From contig JAFVWY010000021.1 of assembly GCA_017501465.1 (NCBI GenBank), forward strand, positions 1 to 32,399: a stretch of DNA of 32,399 nt, in the 5' to 3' direction. Numbering within the stretch: position 1 is the first letter of the stretch; every line of letters begins with the position of its first letter. The notes under the pieces are model-generated. The model was not told the DNA's origin. It saw only the letters and a list, made by a program, of their open reading frames with translations, and did no database searches. This document shows positions 23,721 to 32,395 of the stretch, piece after piece. The DNA is from Bacilli bacterium (GTDB lineage: Bacteria > Bacillota_I > Bacilli_A > ML615J-28 > CAG-313). Position numbers and translations under genes: made by a program.

Positions 23721-25142
23721 CTATTTGCTAGTCTTTTCTATGATTGATCTTGCAATCTTAACACCATTTGCACCGGCTTGAGCTAAACCTCTAGTAATAC
23801 CAGCACCATCACCACCAACATAAAGGTTAGAAATAATAGTTTCAAAATGATTATTTACTTTTGGACGATCACTATAGAACTTAGCTTCTACACCATAGAA
23901 TAATGTATGATCACTTGCAATACCTGGAGTAATATAATTTAGAGCTTCCATCATTTCTACTAGTGATTTCATAATGTTATAAGGAAGTGCAAGACCTAAA
24001 TCACCAGGAACAGCTTCTTTTAATGTTGGCTTAACGAAACCTTCATTAATACGTTTTTGAGTAGAACGTCTACCTTTTAAGATATCACCATATTTTTGAA
24101 CAATTACACTACCATTAGATAGTTTATTAGCTAAACCAGAAATTTCTTCAGCGTATTCATTAGGTTGATTAAAAGGTTCATCAAATGAATTAGAAACTAG
24201 CAAAGCAAAGTTTGTATTATTACTGCCAAGTTTTTCATCACTATAAGAGTGACCATTACATACCATTACACCATGATGATTTTCAATAACAACATGTCCT
24301 GAAGGGTTTGAACAGAAAGTTCTAACTGTAGTACCAACACTAGTATTATAGATGAACTTACCCTCATATAAATTTTTATTAATTTCATCCATAATAATAT
24401 TATTAGTTTCTACTCTAACACCTACATCAACTTTATTATTAGAGAATTCTACACCATGTGCAGATAATGTGCTACTTAACCAACTAGAACCACTTCTACC
24501 AATACCTAGTAATAAGTATTTAGTTTTAATGATTTCTCCATTAGATAAAATTACACCTGAAACTTTACCATCAGTTACTTCAATATCTTTAACTTCTGTT
24601 GCAAAAGCATAATCAATATGAGGTTTCATTTCCTCAAAAATATTTTCAAGTACTTTTAAATTAATTTCAGTTCCTAAGTGTCTAACTTCACTTCTAAGTA
24701 GTTTTAATCCAACGGCTGCTGCTTTCTTTTCAATTTCATACACCTCTTTAGTATATGGATCTGTAATTTCAGCAGGTGCACCATGATTTAAATTAATTTT
24801 ATCTACATACTTAATTAAATCAATTACTTCTTCTTCTGGTAAATAGTCTGTCATCCAACCACCAAATTCAGATGTAATATTAAACTTACCATCTGAATAT
24901 GCTCCACAACCACCAAAACCTGAAGTCATAGAACATGCAGGATAACATCCGGCATTCCCTTTCTTTTGTTTAGGACATTTTGTAATCTTTTTCATTAAGA
25001 TCGGACACTTACGATTATAAATATCTGGACCTTTATCCATTAATAAAACTTTTAAATTAGGAGCTTTTAACATTAATTCATAAGCAGCAAAAATACCACA
25101 AGGTCCCGCTCCAACTAAGATAACATCATAATTTTTTTCCAT
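23721..25142 (-). CDS. FAD-dependent oxidoreductase (COG2509-like)
   Basis: The 473-residue protein starts with a dinucleotide-binding fold (DVILVGAGPCGIFAAYELM) and then a Cys-rich segment with CPILMKKITKCP and CYPACSMTSGFGGCGAYSDGKF. Near the C-terminus a second FAD motif (YVGGDGAGITRGLAQAGANG) places it in the uncharacterised flavoprotein dehydrogenase group COG2509. The reaction is unknown. Five cysteines within about 45 residues could hold a metal or disulfide. GTG at 25149-25151 is in frame but overlaps the ribosome binding site AGGTGA, so ATG 25140-25142, five bases after it, is chosen. It sits between polA and xth, with gaps of about nine bases on each side. Confidence 0.88.
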   Translation of the reverse strand: MEKNYDVILVGAGPCGIFAAYELMLKAPNLKVLLMDKGPDIYNRKCPILMKKITKCPKQKKGNAGCYPACSMTSGFGGCGAYSDGKFNITSEFGGWMTDYLPEEEVIDLIKYVDKINLNHGAPAEITDPYTKEVYEIEKKAAAVGLKLLRSEVRHLGTEINLKVLENIFEEMKPHIDYAFATEVKDIEVTDGKVSGVILSNGEIIKTKYLLLGIGRSGSSWLSSTLSAHGVEFSNNKVDVGVRVETNNIIMDEINKNLYEGKFIYNTSVGTTVRTFCSNPSGHVVIENHHGVMVCNGHSYSDEKLGSNNTNFALLVSNSFDEPFNQPNEYAEEISGLANKLSNGSVIVQKYGDILKGRRSTQKRINEGFVKPTLKEAVPGDLGLALPYNIMKSLVEMMEALNYITPGIASDHTLFYGVEAKFYSDRPKVNNHFETIISNLYVGGDGAGITRGLAQAGANGVKIARSIIEKTSK

Positions 25143-25151
25143 ATTTTTCAC

Positions 25152-27785
25152 CTATTTTAAATCCCATGTTGTACCATACTCAACATCTACTAATAATTTG
25201 ACATTAAGTGATACAGCATTTTCCATTTCTTCTTTTAATATTTTTTTAACTGTTTCTAACTCTGTAGCCATTGTATCTATAATTAATTCATCATGAACTT
25301 GAGCAATCATCTTACTCATTAATTTTTCTTTTTGTAATCTTTCATATACTTTAACCATGGCCATTTTTATAACATCGGCAGCAGTACCTTGAATTGGTGC
25401 ATTCATACTAGTACGTTCTCCAAACATCTTCAATGCATGATTTGAAGATGCTAATTCTGGTATATATCGTCTTCTGCCATATTTTGTAATACTATAACCT
25501 CTATTGTGAGCATCTTTGACTAATTTATCTAAAAATACTTTAATTTCAGGATAAATTGCAAAATATTTTTCGATAAAGATAGCAGCGTCAATTGGTAAAA
25601 TATGTAGTGTTTCAGATAATCCCCAATCACTCATACCATAAACAATCCCAAAGTTAACGGCTTTTGCCATTCTGCGCATCTCTTTAGTTACTTCATTATA
25701 TTCTACATTGTTGATTTTAGCAGCAGTTGAAGTATGTAAATCTAAACCATTATTAAAATCAATAATCATTTGTTCACAAGAAGACATTTCTGCCAAAATT
25801 CGTAATTCGATTTGTGAATAGTCAGCACTTACCAATAAACCATTTTCAAAACTAGAAACAAAGGCACTTCTTATTTGTTTGCCTTCATCTGTACGAATTG
25901 GAATATTTTGAATATTTGGTTCAGTTGAAGACAAACGACCTGTTTGAGTTAAAGTCTGTTTAAAAATCGTATGAACTTTACCATCATTAAAAATTTCATT
26001 AATCAATCCTTCAACATAAGTTGAATATAATTTAGAATATTTTCTAAATTCTAAAATTAAAGGGATAATCGGATGTTCATCTTTTAGATTTTCTAAAACT
26101 TCTGCACTAGTAGAATATCCTGTTTTATTCTTTTTAGCTTTTCCTACTTTTAATTCTTCAAATAAAACAACACCAAGTTGTTTAGGCGATGCTAAATTAA
26201 ACTCTTTACCAACTAATTTAAAAACTTCTCTTTCAATAACACTTATTTTTTCAGTAAAAATAGAGCCAATTTCATTTAAACGATCTTTATTGATTTTAAA
26301 ACCATTAAATTCCATATCAGCAAGCACACCAGCTAGTTTTAACTCAGTTTGATTATATAAATCGATCACATCTAATTCATTTAATTGTTTTATTACTTCT
26401 TCTTTAGTTAATAAAACACCAACTAATTTATCAATTGCATAATCTGCATAAATACTATATTCGGGAATTTGATACTTGGTTTTTTTACCATAAATTTCTT
26501 CAATATATTTAACACTAATATTTTTAAAATGTTCAAAGATACTTTTTACATCTTTTGAAATATAGCTTGGATTAATTAAATATGCACCAACAACAAAATC
26601 ATAGACAACATTATTTAAAGTGATTCCTAAATGTTTTAAACTAACTATTGCTTTTTTAGAATCAAGACAATATTTTTCAATTTCCTTTGATTCTAAATAA
26701 TAATATAAATCACTGTTTAAGAAAACATTTTTATCAATAAAAAATGCATTATTATCGACAATAAATGTAAAACCTAAAACATTTGCTTTATGATAATTTT
26801 CCCCATCCAGTTCACAATCAAAATAAATAACTCTATGTTTTTTTATTAATTCATCAAGGGAATTTATATCATCATAGCTTCTTTTAATATCAAGAGTTTG
26901 TTCAACAACAGTTGAAAAATTCATTTTCTTAATAAAAGATGTGAATTCTACTTTTTCATAAAATGATCTTAGTAAATCATTATTGACATCTTTTACAATA
27001 CAATCATCAATACTAAAATCAAAATCAATATCTTGATAAATAGTAGCAAGAAATTTTGTTTGATAACATATTTCTTTATTATTAATAAAAGCTTCTTTAT
27101 TTTTTGGTGTTAAACTATCTAGATTTTCATATATTGTTTCAATATCATGATACTTAGTTAAAAGATTAACAGCGGTTTTAGGTCCAATACCTTTAACCCC
27201 TTCTAAGTTATCTGAATTATCACCAATCATTGACTTATAGTCAACCATTTGACTAGATTCAAAACCCATCTTTTCAAAAAAATTATCTTTTGTATATTCA
27301 TCAAGTTCGGTAATGCCTTTTTTTGTTAACATTACAGTAATATTATCAGAGACTAATTGTAGTAAATCTTTATCACCAGATAAACAAATTGCATGATAAC
27401 CATTATTGGCAGCTAATTTTGCCATTGAACCTACGATATCATCTGCTTCATATTCATCTAGTTCTAATCTTTTAATACCCAAGACATCTAGATATTCCTT
27501 AATTAAAGGTATTTGCATAGCAAGTTCTTCTGGCATATGTTTTCTAGTACCCTTATAAGTTGATAATTGTTTATGTCTAAAAGTAGTTTTACCTTTATCA
27601 AATGCAACTAACATACAAGAGCAATCAAAAGTACTTTTAATTTTGTTTAACATATTAACAAAACCATATAAAGCATTTGTATATAAGCCATTAGAAGTTT
27701 GCATTAAATTACCAGTATATGCTGTTGCGTAATATGCTCTAAACATTAAGCTATTACCATCTAATAATACAATTGTTTTCTTCAT
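25152..27785 (-). CDS. polA: DNA polymerase I
   Basis: The 877-residue protein has three parts. The 5' nuclease (1-290) has D9, the ADD segment, SGDKDLLQL and the GVKGIGPKTA helix-hairpin-helix. The middle 3'-5' exonuclease-like domain (300-480) keeps an exo I D323-C-E325 pair, but the exo II aspartate is absent (KKAIVSLKHLG), so proofreading is probably lost, as in Bacillus. The polymerase domain has motif A SADYSQIELRILAE, motif B RRMAKAVNFGIVYGMS and motif C VHDELI. It fills gaps in repair and removes RNA primers. GAGGAAG precedes the ATG. It is the first gene of a three-gene operon. Confidence 0.97.
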   Translation of the reverse strand: MKKTIVLLDGNSLMFRAYYATAYTGNLMQTSNGLYTNALYGFVNMLNKIKSTFDCSCMLVAFDKGKTTFRHKQLSTYKGTRKHMPEELAMQIPLIKEYLDVLGIKRLELDEYEADDIVGSMAKLAANNGYHAICLSGDKDLLQLVSDNITVMLTKKGITELDEYTKDNFFEKMGFESSQMVDYKSMIGDNSDNLEGVKGIGPKTAVNLLTKYHDIETIYENLDSLTPKNKEAFINNKEICYQTKFLATIYQDIDFDFSIDDCIVKDVNNDLLRSFYEKVEFTSFIKKMNFSTVVEQTLDIKRSYDDINSLDELIKKHRVIYFDCELDGENYHKANVLGFTFIVDNNAFFIDKNVFLNSDLYYYLESKEIEKYCLDSKKAIVSLKHLGITLNNVVYDFVVGAYLINPSYISKDVKSIFEHFKNISVKYIEEIYGKKTKYQIPEYSIYADYAIDKLVGVLLTKEEVIKQLNELDVIDLYNQTELKLAGVLADMEFNGFKINKDRLNEIGSIFTEKISVIEREVFKLVGKEFNLASPKQLGVVLFEELKVGKAKKNKTGYSTSAEVLENLKDEHPIIPLILEFRKYSKLYSTYVEGLINEIFNDGKVHTIFKQTLTQTGRLSSTEPNIQNIPIRTDEGKQIRSAFVSSFENGLLVSADYSQIELRILAEMSSCEQMIIDFNNGLDLHTSTAAKINNVEYNEVTKEMRRMAKAVNFGIVYGMSDWGLSETLHILPIDAAIFIEKYFAIYPEIKVFLDKLVKDAHNRGYSITKYGRRRYIPELASSNHALKMFGERTSMNAPIQGTAADVIKMAMVKVYERLQKEKLMSKMIAQVHDELIIDTMATELETVKKILKEEMENAVSLNVKLLVDVEYGTTWDLK

Positions 27786-27805
27786 AGTCTCTTCCTCGCT
27801 TTCTT

Positions 27806-27834
27806 ATTTTACCACAAAATTGCTTATTTGAAAA
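27806..27834 (-). promoter_or_regulatory. Promoter of the polA operon
   Basis: On the minus strand, extended -10 TGG-TAAAAT (27806-27811) with a weak -35 TTTTCA (27829-27834) at 17 bp. The -35 region overlaps that of the divergent promoter for the VanY-like gene. Confidence 0.5.
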
Positions 27835-27857
27835 CTCTTTTAATATATTATTATTAT
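27828..27857 (+). promoter_or_regulatory. Promoter of the VanY-like gene
   Basis: -35 TTGAAA (27828-27833), 18-bp spacer, -10 TATTAT (27852-27857). It is back to back with the polA promoter, so the two may compete. Confidence 0.45.
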
Positions 27858-27904
27858 AAAGTATTTTTTTTACAAAAATACCAATAATAAAAAAGAGGGT
27901 TTTT

Positions 27905-28672
27905 ATGAAGAAAATATTAATAATTTTACTTTTTTTCCTTACATCTTGTAAGAATATAGATAAAACATATGATGATTTTTATAATCAAATTAAAAAATAT
28001 GGAAGTTTTGATAAAGACTTAATCTATCAATATTATGAATCTTATCAAAAAACCAATAACTTAATAAATAGCTTAAATCTAGTTAATCACCCGGATTTTT
28101 ACAATACAAAAAGTTCAACTTATTTATACAATGATATTATGTTAGTTAATAAAAATCATCCGTTACCATCAAATTTTATACCAAATGATTTAATTAAAGT
28201 AAAAGATATAAATTATATTAAAAGAGAAAATGAAGAAATGTTGATTAATAATGAAGTATTAGAACATTTAACAGCGTTATTTATAGATGCCAAAACAAAC
28301 AATATCGATCTATGCCTATTTTCAGCATATCGTTCATTTGAAAAACAAGCTAGTCTATGGCATGAAGATTACTCTTTTGATAATATGTATAAGGCCGTTC
28401 CAGGATATTCTGAACACCAAACCGGACTTGCAGTTGATATTAGCACTAGTTATGATGGTTTAACATCATCTAAAACAATTGCGTTTGATTTTTTAGAAAA
28501 AAATGCTTATAAGTATGGTTTTATCCTAAGGTACCCTAAAAATAAAGAACAAATTACTGGTTATAATTATGAACCATGGCATTTTAGGTATGTTGGTGAT
28601 ATTAGTAGATTAATTTATGAAAACAATTTAACCTTAGAAGAATATATTTATAATTATGTAGAAATAAAATAA
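27905..28672 (+). CDS. VanY/M15-family D-alanyl-D-alanine carboxypeptidase, lipoprotein
   Basis: The 255-residue protein has a lipoprotein signal (helix 4-12, lipobox LTSC, C15) and acts on the outer face. The peptidase domain has SAYRSFEKQ (R143), the zinc motif H171-x6-D178 (SEHQTGLAVDIS), and E223-P-W-H226 (YEPWHFRYVG) with catalytic Glu and the third zinc ligand. This is the M15B layout that removes the terminal D-Ala, or a related residue, from peptidoglycan stem peptides. Residues 20-110 form an N-terminal helical spacer. GAGGG precedes the ATG. It is a single-gene unit, divergent from polA. No vanA/vanX-type genes are adjacent, so a cell-wall housekeeping role is more likely than glycopeptide resistance. 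Confidence 0.92.
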   Translation: MKKILIILLFFLTSCKNIDKTYDDFYNQIKKYGSFDKDLIYQYYESYQKTNNLINSLNLVNHPDFYNTKSSTYLYNDIMLVNKNHPLPSNFIPNDLIKVKDINYIKRENEEMLINNEVLEHLTALFIDAKTNNIDLCLFSAYRSFEKQASLWHEDYSFDNMYKAVPGYSEHQTGLAVDISTSYDGLTSSKTIAFDFLEKNAYKYGFILRYPKNKEQITGYNYEPWHFRYVGDISRLIYENNLTLEEYIYNYVEIK

Positions 28673-28673
28673 T

Positions 28674-28704
28674 AAAAAGGAAACTATCATAGTTTCCTTT
28701 TTTA
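28674..28704. terminator. Bidirectional terminator between the VanY-like gene and the ECF S gene
   Basis: A 13-bp stem (AAAAAGGAAACTA, 28674-28686, with 28690-28702) and a TCA loop is followed by a T run on the plus strand. On the minus strand it ends in TTTTTATTTTAT. Confidence 0.88.
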
Positions 28705-29289
28705 TTTTCTTAAAGTTCTAACAACTCTAGTCATACTAATACCAGTGATAACACCAAGTAATGCTTCGATAACACCATTGATACCTACAAATAAAACAAT
28801 AAAATGTAAAACATTTTTTGCATTTAATACTTCGACAAAGCCTTGAATAACACTAGTATTATAAAAACAAATAACTAACATTCCTGTAAAGAATACAGTA
28901 TTTAAAACAGGAACTAATAAACAACATAAAATATCATTAAATTTACTAGGACCCTTTTTTCTTTCAATTAGTTCATAAATTAACCCTGGTAACCATCCAG
29001 CTAACATTCTAGTTGGAACACAAACTAAAAATGTTAAAAAAGGATTAATACCCATTAATGATACACCAAGTGGACTATAACCAAAACATTGAAGGTAGCT
29101 AATTAATCCAAATACCAAACCTAATATTAAACCATTTTTTCTTCCACCAACTAAAATACCAACCGCAAGTGGCACAATAGTTACAGTAATTTCAAAAAAA
29201 TAACTTACTGGAATAAAAGCCAAAACAACAATTAATGCAGCAAGAATTCCTAAAACAGTAATTCTTTGAATAACCTTATGATTCTTCAT
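28702..29289 (-). CDS. ECF transporter S component, vitamin-type
   Basis: The 195-residue protein has about six membrane helices and the features of an energy-coupling factor substrate-binding subunit: an N-terminal ITVLGILAAL helix with small residues, VPLAVGILVGGRKNGLILGLVFGL, and an A-x3-G-type helix (MLAGWLPGLIYELI). S components bind vitamins or metals in the membrane and share the EcfA/EcfT engine, whose genes are not in this window. The pattern resembles pantothenate- or folate-type members, but the substrate is not determined. The start has AAGGA eight bases upstream, and the gene overlaps the VanZ gene by 14 bases. Confidence 0.83.
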   Translation of the reverse strand: MKNHKVIQRITVLGILAALIVVLAFIPVSYFFEITVTIVPLAVGILVGGRKNGLILGLVFGLISYLQCFGYSPLGVSLMGINPFLTFLVCVPTRMLAGWLPGLIYELIERKKGPSKFNDILCCLLVPVLNTVFFTGMLVICFYNTSVIQGFVEVLNAKNVLHFIVLFVGINGVIEALLGVITGISMTRVVRTLRK

Positions 29290-30883
29290 TTTTTGTTTCC
29301 TTCTTTTCTTTAAATTTTTTAACGATATAAAAGAATAATATGCTAATTAATAATCCGATAATATAACCTAACATATCAATTAAAACATCTTGAACTCTTG
29401 GATATCTTCCCGGCATAAATATTTGTATAACTTCTGTAAGTGATGCTAAAAATAAGCCAATTCCAAAGAATACTAAAATATTTACCCAACGTTTTGCTGT
29501 TTTATAATACATCATCATAAAATAAGCTAAAAATGCTTCCATAATGAAAAAACAAATATGGCCAGCAAACTTCGCTAGAAACTTTCCAAATGATTTAGTA
29601 ACACTACTTTTTGAATTAGGGTTTTGTTCAACAATAACCTTAATTGTAGTGGATATAGGACGTTCAATTCCATCATCAACAGTTATTATTATACTACTAG
29701 TCCCTATTTTTTTGGCTTCAAAAGATAAGTTTTTTTCCTCATCTAATGTTACATTAATACAATCTCCTTCAACTTGATAAGTCCATTTTTCATATGAACC
29801 ATCTCCTTTAAAAGAGACTTTTATTGTGGAATTATGTTCTTCATAAAGATGTATTGTATTATTTTCTAGTTTAGGATTTTCTAAAATAGGAAGACTTAAT
29901 TTATTTTTAACTGTAATTAGATAAGTTTTTGATTGGCCATTCTTTAAACTAATGGTAATGTTAGCCTTCCCTGGCTTTAAAAATTTTAATTGTGTTGAAT
30001 CATAAATTTTAATAACCTCTTCATCGCTAGAAGTGATAGTAAATGGTGTTATTATCTTTTTACCATCATTAAATAATTCAACAAATAGCAAATCGTTAAC
30101 ATAAACATCTTTATTCATATTAATGTATTGTTCATCACTCGAAGCAAACATGCATTCAGTAAATTGTTCTTCATATAATAAATTGTTAATTGTAATATTT
30201 CTAATTTCTTTTAATTGACCATTAACATAAATTTCAATGCCTGTAGAAAATGGATTAAATTCATCACCAATTTTATATAGATTATATCTAGGGACTAAGG
30301 TCATATCAGTATTATTTGAAGCCTCGATATCAAATAATGTTTTATCAAACTTATAAGTAACAAGTTTTTCACTAACATAACCACTTTCATTAGATAGTTC
30401 TGTAGTAATAGTAAATGGTGTGTGAATATAAACATTGGTATCTTTTTTTAAAATCCCATATTCATTAAGTAATGTAGTTTCATAACTTGTTGCGTAGCTT
30501 TTAACAAACGCTATAGTAATTTCTTTTCTAAATTCCGGATAAGTTTTTGAAGTCACTAATAAAGTTCCTAAGGAATAACTATCTTTCATTCTCTTACCAA
30601 TAACAACATTATCTTCTACAGTGAAAATACTAGGATCTAAAGATTCAAAAACAAGATCTGGATTACTACAAGTTGAAGGATAAATAATCGGATTTAAAGT
30701 GTATTCCTTTTCAATTATAAATGTTTGGTCATCCAAACTAACATCCATTAATTTATTTTTTGAACTATATATCTTGTCTGATACATAAGAAGTTATTTTA
30801 CTTGCAACTGAGGTGCCAAATGTTAGAATAGTTACTAACATAATACTCCAAGTGACAAATAAAACCAAAGATAGTTTTTTCAT
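29276..30883 (-). CDS. VanZ-like membrane protein with a large Ig-like extracellular insert
   Basis: The 535-residue protein starts with a membrane helix (4-25, MKKLSLVLFVTWSIML), which matches the first VanZ helix. About 390 residues of beta-rich, exported sequence follow (45-435), with several Ig-like segments, some resembling bacterial Ig repeats (VSFKGDGSYEKWTYQVEGD; GTSSIIITVDDG). The remaining VanZ helices follow, with the hallmark E484VIQIFMPGR and VQDVLIDMLGYIIG. VanZ proteins affect teicoplanin sensitivity, but their molecular role is unclear. AGGTGA precedes the ATG, 12 bases after the antiporter gene, and the 3' end overlaps the ECF S gene. The unit as a whole seems to be one operon. 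Confidence 0.82.
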   Translation of the reverse strand: MKKLSLVLFVTWSIMLVTILTFGTSVASKITSYVSDKIYSSKNKLMDVSLDDQTFIIEKEYTLNPIIYPSTCSNPDLVFESLDPSIFTVEDNVVIGKRMKDSYSLGTLLVTSKTYPEFRKEITIAFVKSYATSYETTLLNEYGILKKDTNVYIHTPFTITTELSNESGYVSEKLVTYKFDKTLFDIEASNNTDMTLVPRYNLYKIGDEFNPFSTGIEIYVNGQLKEIRNITINNLLYEEQFTECMFASSDEQYINMNKDVYVNDLLFVELFNDGKKIITPFTITSSDEEVIKIYDSTQLKFLKPGKANITISLKNGQSKTYLITVKNKLSLPILENPKLENNTIHLYEEHNSTIKVSFKGDGSYEKWTYQVEGDCINVTLDEEKNLSFEAKKIGTSSIIITVDDGIERPISTTIKVIVEQNPNSKSSVTKSFGKFLAKFAGHICFFIMEAFLAYFMMMYYKTAKRWVNILVFFGIGLFLASLTEVIQIFMPGRYPRVQDVLIDMLGYIIGLLISILFFYIVKKFKEKKETKNEES

Positions 30884-30895
30884 AAATCACCTAAA

Positions 30896-31888
30896 TTATA
30901 AAACAAATTGTAATACAGTAAAAGTAACATAAATTAAAAGTAATAAATATCCTTGCCATTTAGAAACTTTTCCCTTTAAAAGAGTAGGGATTAACAATAA
31001 TCCCGTTGCTAAAAAGACAACTGGAATATCCATAACTAAAGCCGAATTAATACCAGCAATTGTGTTTGATTGAGGTAACATAAATGGAGCTAATGTGTTA
31101 GAAACACCCATTACTAAAATAAAGTTAAACAAATTCGCACCAATAATATTTCCTAAAGATAAAGAGCTATGTCCTTTGATTAAAGAAGTAATAGCAGTTA
31201 CTAGTTCTGGTAAAGATGTACCAAGAGCAATAAAAGTCAACGCAATTACTGATTCAGGAACACCAAGTTCTGATGCAATCAAACAACCATTATCAACTAA
31301 TAAATCAGCGCCAATAGCAATTACAGCAGCACCTACTACTAATAGTAAAAGATCTTTCCAAATACTGGTTTTCTTATTCGTTTTTTCATCTTCTTCTTTA
31401 ACTTCTTCAATTTTATGCTCGTCATTTTCTTTAGGCATTCTTAAAGCCATTATTATTTGAATTGTAATATAGATTAAGAAAATAATTAATAAAACAATAC
31501 CAACCCATCTATCAAAAAAACCTGTTGTATATGCAATAACAGTAGTAAAAATAGAAGCCATTAAGAAAAAAATTGCAGGTATTACCAACGCTTTTCTATT
31601 TACTTTAGCCGGCTTAATAGCAATTGTGATAGCAGCAATTAAAGATGTATTACATATAATTGATCCTATAGCATTACCATAAGCCATTTCTCCATGATTA
31701 CTAAGCGCTGAAGTGGCCGATACCATAACTTCTGGTAATGTAGTACCTATTGATACAACAGTTGCTCCAATCAAAATTTCTGGTAAATGAAAACGATGTG
31801 CGATACCCGTAGCACCATCAACAAACCAATCTCCGCCTTTAATTAATAGTAATAATCCTATTGCAAATAATAATATATATAAAGCCAT
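30896..31888 (-). CDS. Sodium/calcium antiporter (CaCA family, YrbG-like)
   Basis: The 330-residue protein has ten membrane helices in two inverted halves with the alpha-repeat motifs: GATVVSIGTTLPEVMVS with GNAIGSIICN in the first, and TFIALGTSLPELVTA with GNIIGANLFN in the second. The acidic residues in both carry the cations. A charged cytoplasmic loop (EDEKTNKKTS region) joins the halves. It probably exports Ca2+ in exchange for Na+ or H+. The ribosome binding site is AAGGAGA. It is the first gene of an operon with the VanZ-like and ECF S genes, with a promoter at 31913-31941. Confidence 0.92.
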   Translation of the reverse strand: MALYILLFAIGLLLLIKGGDWFVDGATGIAHRFHLPEILIGATVVSIGTTLPEVMVSATSALSNHGEMAYGNAIGSIICNTSLIAAITIAIKPAKVNRKALVIPAIFFLMASIFTTVIAYTTGFFDRWVGIVLLIIFLIYITIQIIMALRMPKENDEHKIEEVKEEDEKTNKKTSIWKDLLLLVVGAAVIAIGADLLVDNGCLIASELGVPESVIALTFIALGTSLPELVTAITSLIKGHSSLSLGNIIGANLFNFILVMGVSNTLAPFMLPQSNTIAGINSALVMDIPVVFLATGLLLIPTLLKGKVSKWQGYLLLLIYVTFTVLQFVL

Positions 31889-31912
31889 TTTAGTCTCCTT
31901 TATTCAAAAAAT

Positions 31913-31941
31913 ATTATACCATATTCTATATAAAAAGTCAA
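31913..31941 (-). promoter_or_regulatory. Promoter of the antiporter-VanZ-ECF S operon
   Basis: On the minus strand, -35 TTGACT (31936-31941), 17-bp spacer, extended -10 TGG-TATAAT (31913-31918). The -35 lies in the tail of the preceding gene's terminator. Confidence 0.75.
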
Positions 31942-31963
31942 AAAGTACCATGAGGTACTTTTT
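31931..31963 (-). terminator. Terminator of the Ig-like lipoprotein gene
   Basis: A 10-bp stem (AAAAAGTACC, 31940-31949, with 31954-31963) and an ATGA loop is followed on the minus strand by TTTTTGACTTTTTA. Confidence 0.8.
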
Positions 31964-32291
31964 ATTCTGGTAAATAACCCACAACAGCAAGATTAAAGTG
32001 TCCGTTATAAACTATTTCATTATTTTCTACTAAACTAAAATTAAGTTTAATTTGACATGATTTTTCAGGCTTAGTGAAACGTCCAAAGTTAGTTAATATT
32101 TCTGGGTTTTCACTATTCCATCTAACAACATACTTACCATCATCTGTTTTTAATGGTAGTGTTATATTTTCAGTAATTGTTAATGGTAACTTATTTAATA
32201 GTTCTTCTTGATATTTTTCATATTTTCCTTTACAAGAACATAGTACTACAACAAATAAACAAACTACTAAAGCTAATAATACTTTCTTCAT
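31962..32291 (-). CDS. Small lipoprotein with one atrophied bacterial Ig-like domain
   Basis: The 109-residue protein has a lipoprotein signal (helix 4-17, lipobox LCSC, C20) and then a single domain. Its pattern ITLPLKTDDGKYVVRWNSEN followed by PEILTNFGRFTKPE matches the aBig fold, where the segments W-x-S-x-N-P and a small-residue-G turn recur. It is anchored outside the cell and probably binds another surface component. A lone domain of this type is unusual because aBig repeats are normally parts of large surface proteins. GGAGGAAG precedes the ATG. It is a single-gene unit. Confidence 0.7.
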   Translation of the reverse strand: MKKVLLALVVCLFVVVLCSCKGKYEKYQEELLNKLPLTITENITLPLKTDDGKYVVRWNSENPEILTNFGRFTKPEKSCQIKLNFSLVENNEIVYNGHFNLAVVGYLPE

Positions 32292-32323
32292 ACTTCCTCC
32301 ATTTTTTTACTTATATTACAAAT

Positions 32324-32352
32324 ATTATATCATAAACTATTCTAAAAGTTAA
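32324..32352 (-). promoter_or_regulatory. Promoter of the Ig-like lipoprotein gene
   Basis: On the minus strand, -35 TTAACT (32347-32352), 17-bp spacer, extended -10 TGA-TATAAT (32324-32329). Confidence 0.55.
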
Positions 32353-32361
32353 TTTTTTTGT

Positions 32362-32395
32362 AATAAAAAGTGAAAATATAAAAAATTTTCACTTT
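32362..32395 (-). terminator. Terminator of a gene beyond the right edge
   Basis: An 11-bp stem (AAAGTGAAAAT, 32367-32377, with 32385-32395) and a 7-base loop is followed on the minus strand by five T. The last three bases of the window (TTA) could be the TAA stop of that gene. Confidence 0.75.

Noticed and set aside
27905-30883. Vancomycin/teicoplanin resistance cluster, because VanY-like and VanZ-like genes are near each other
   Set aside because: They lie on opposite strands in separate units, and no vanH, vanA, vanX, vanR or vanS is present.
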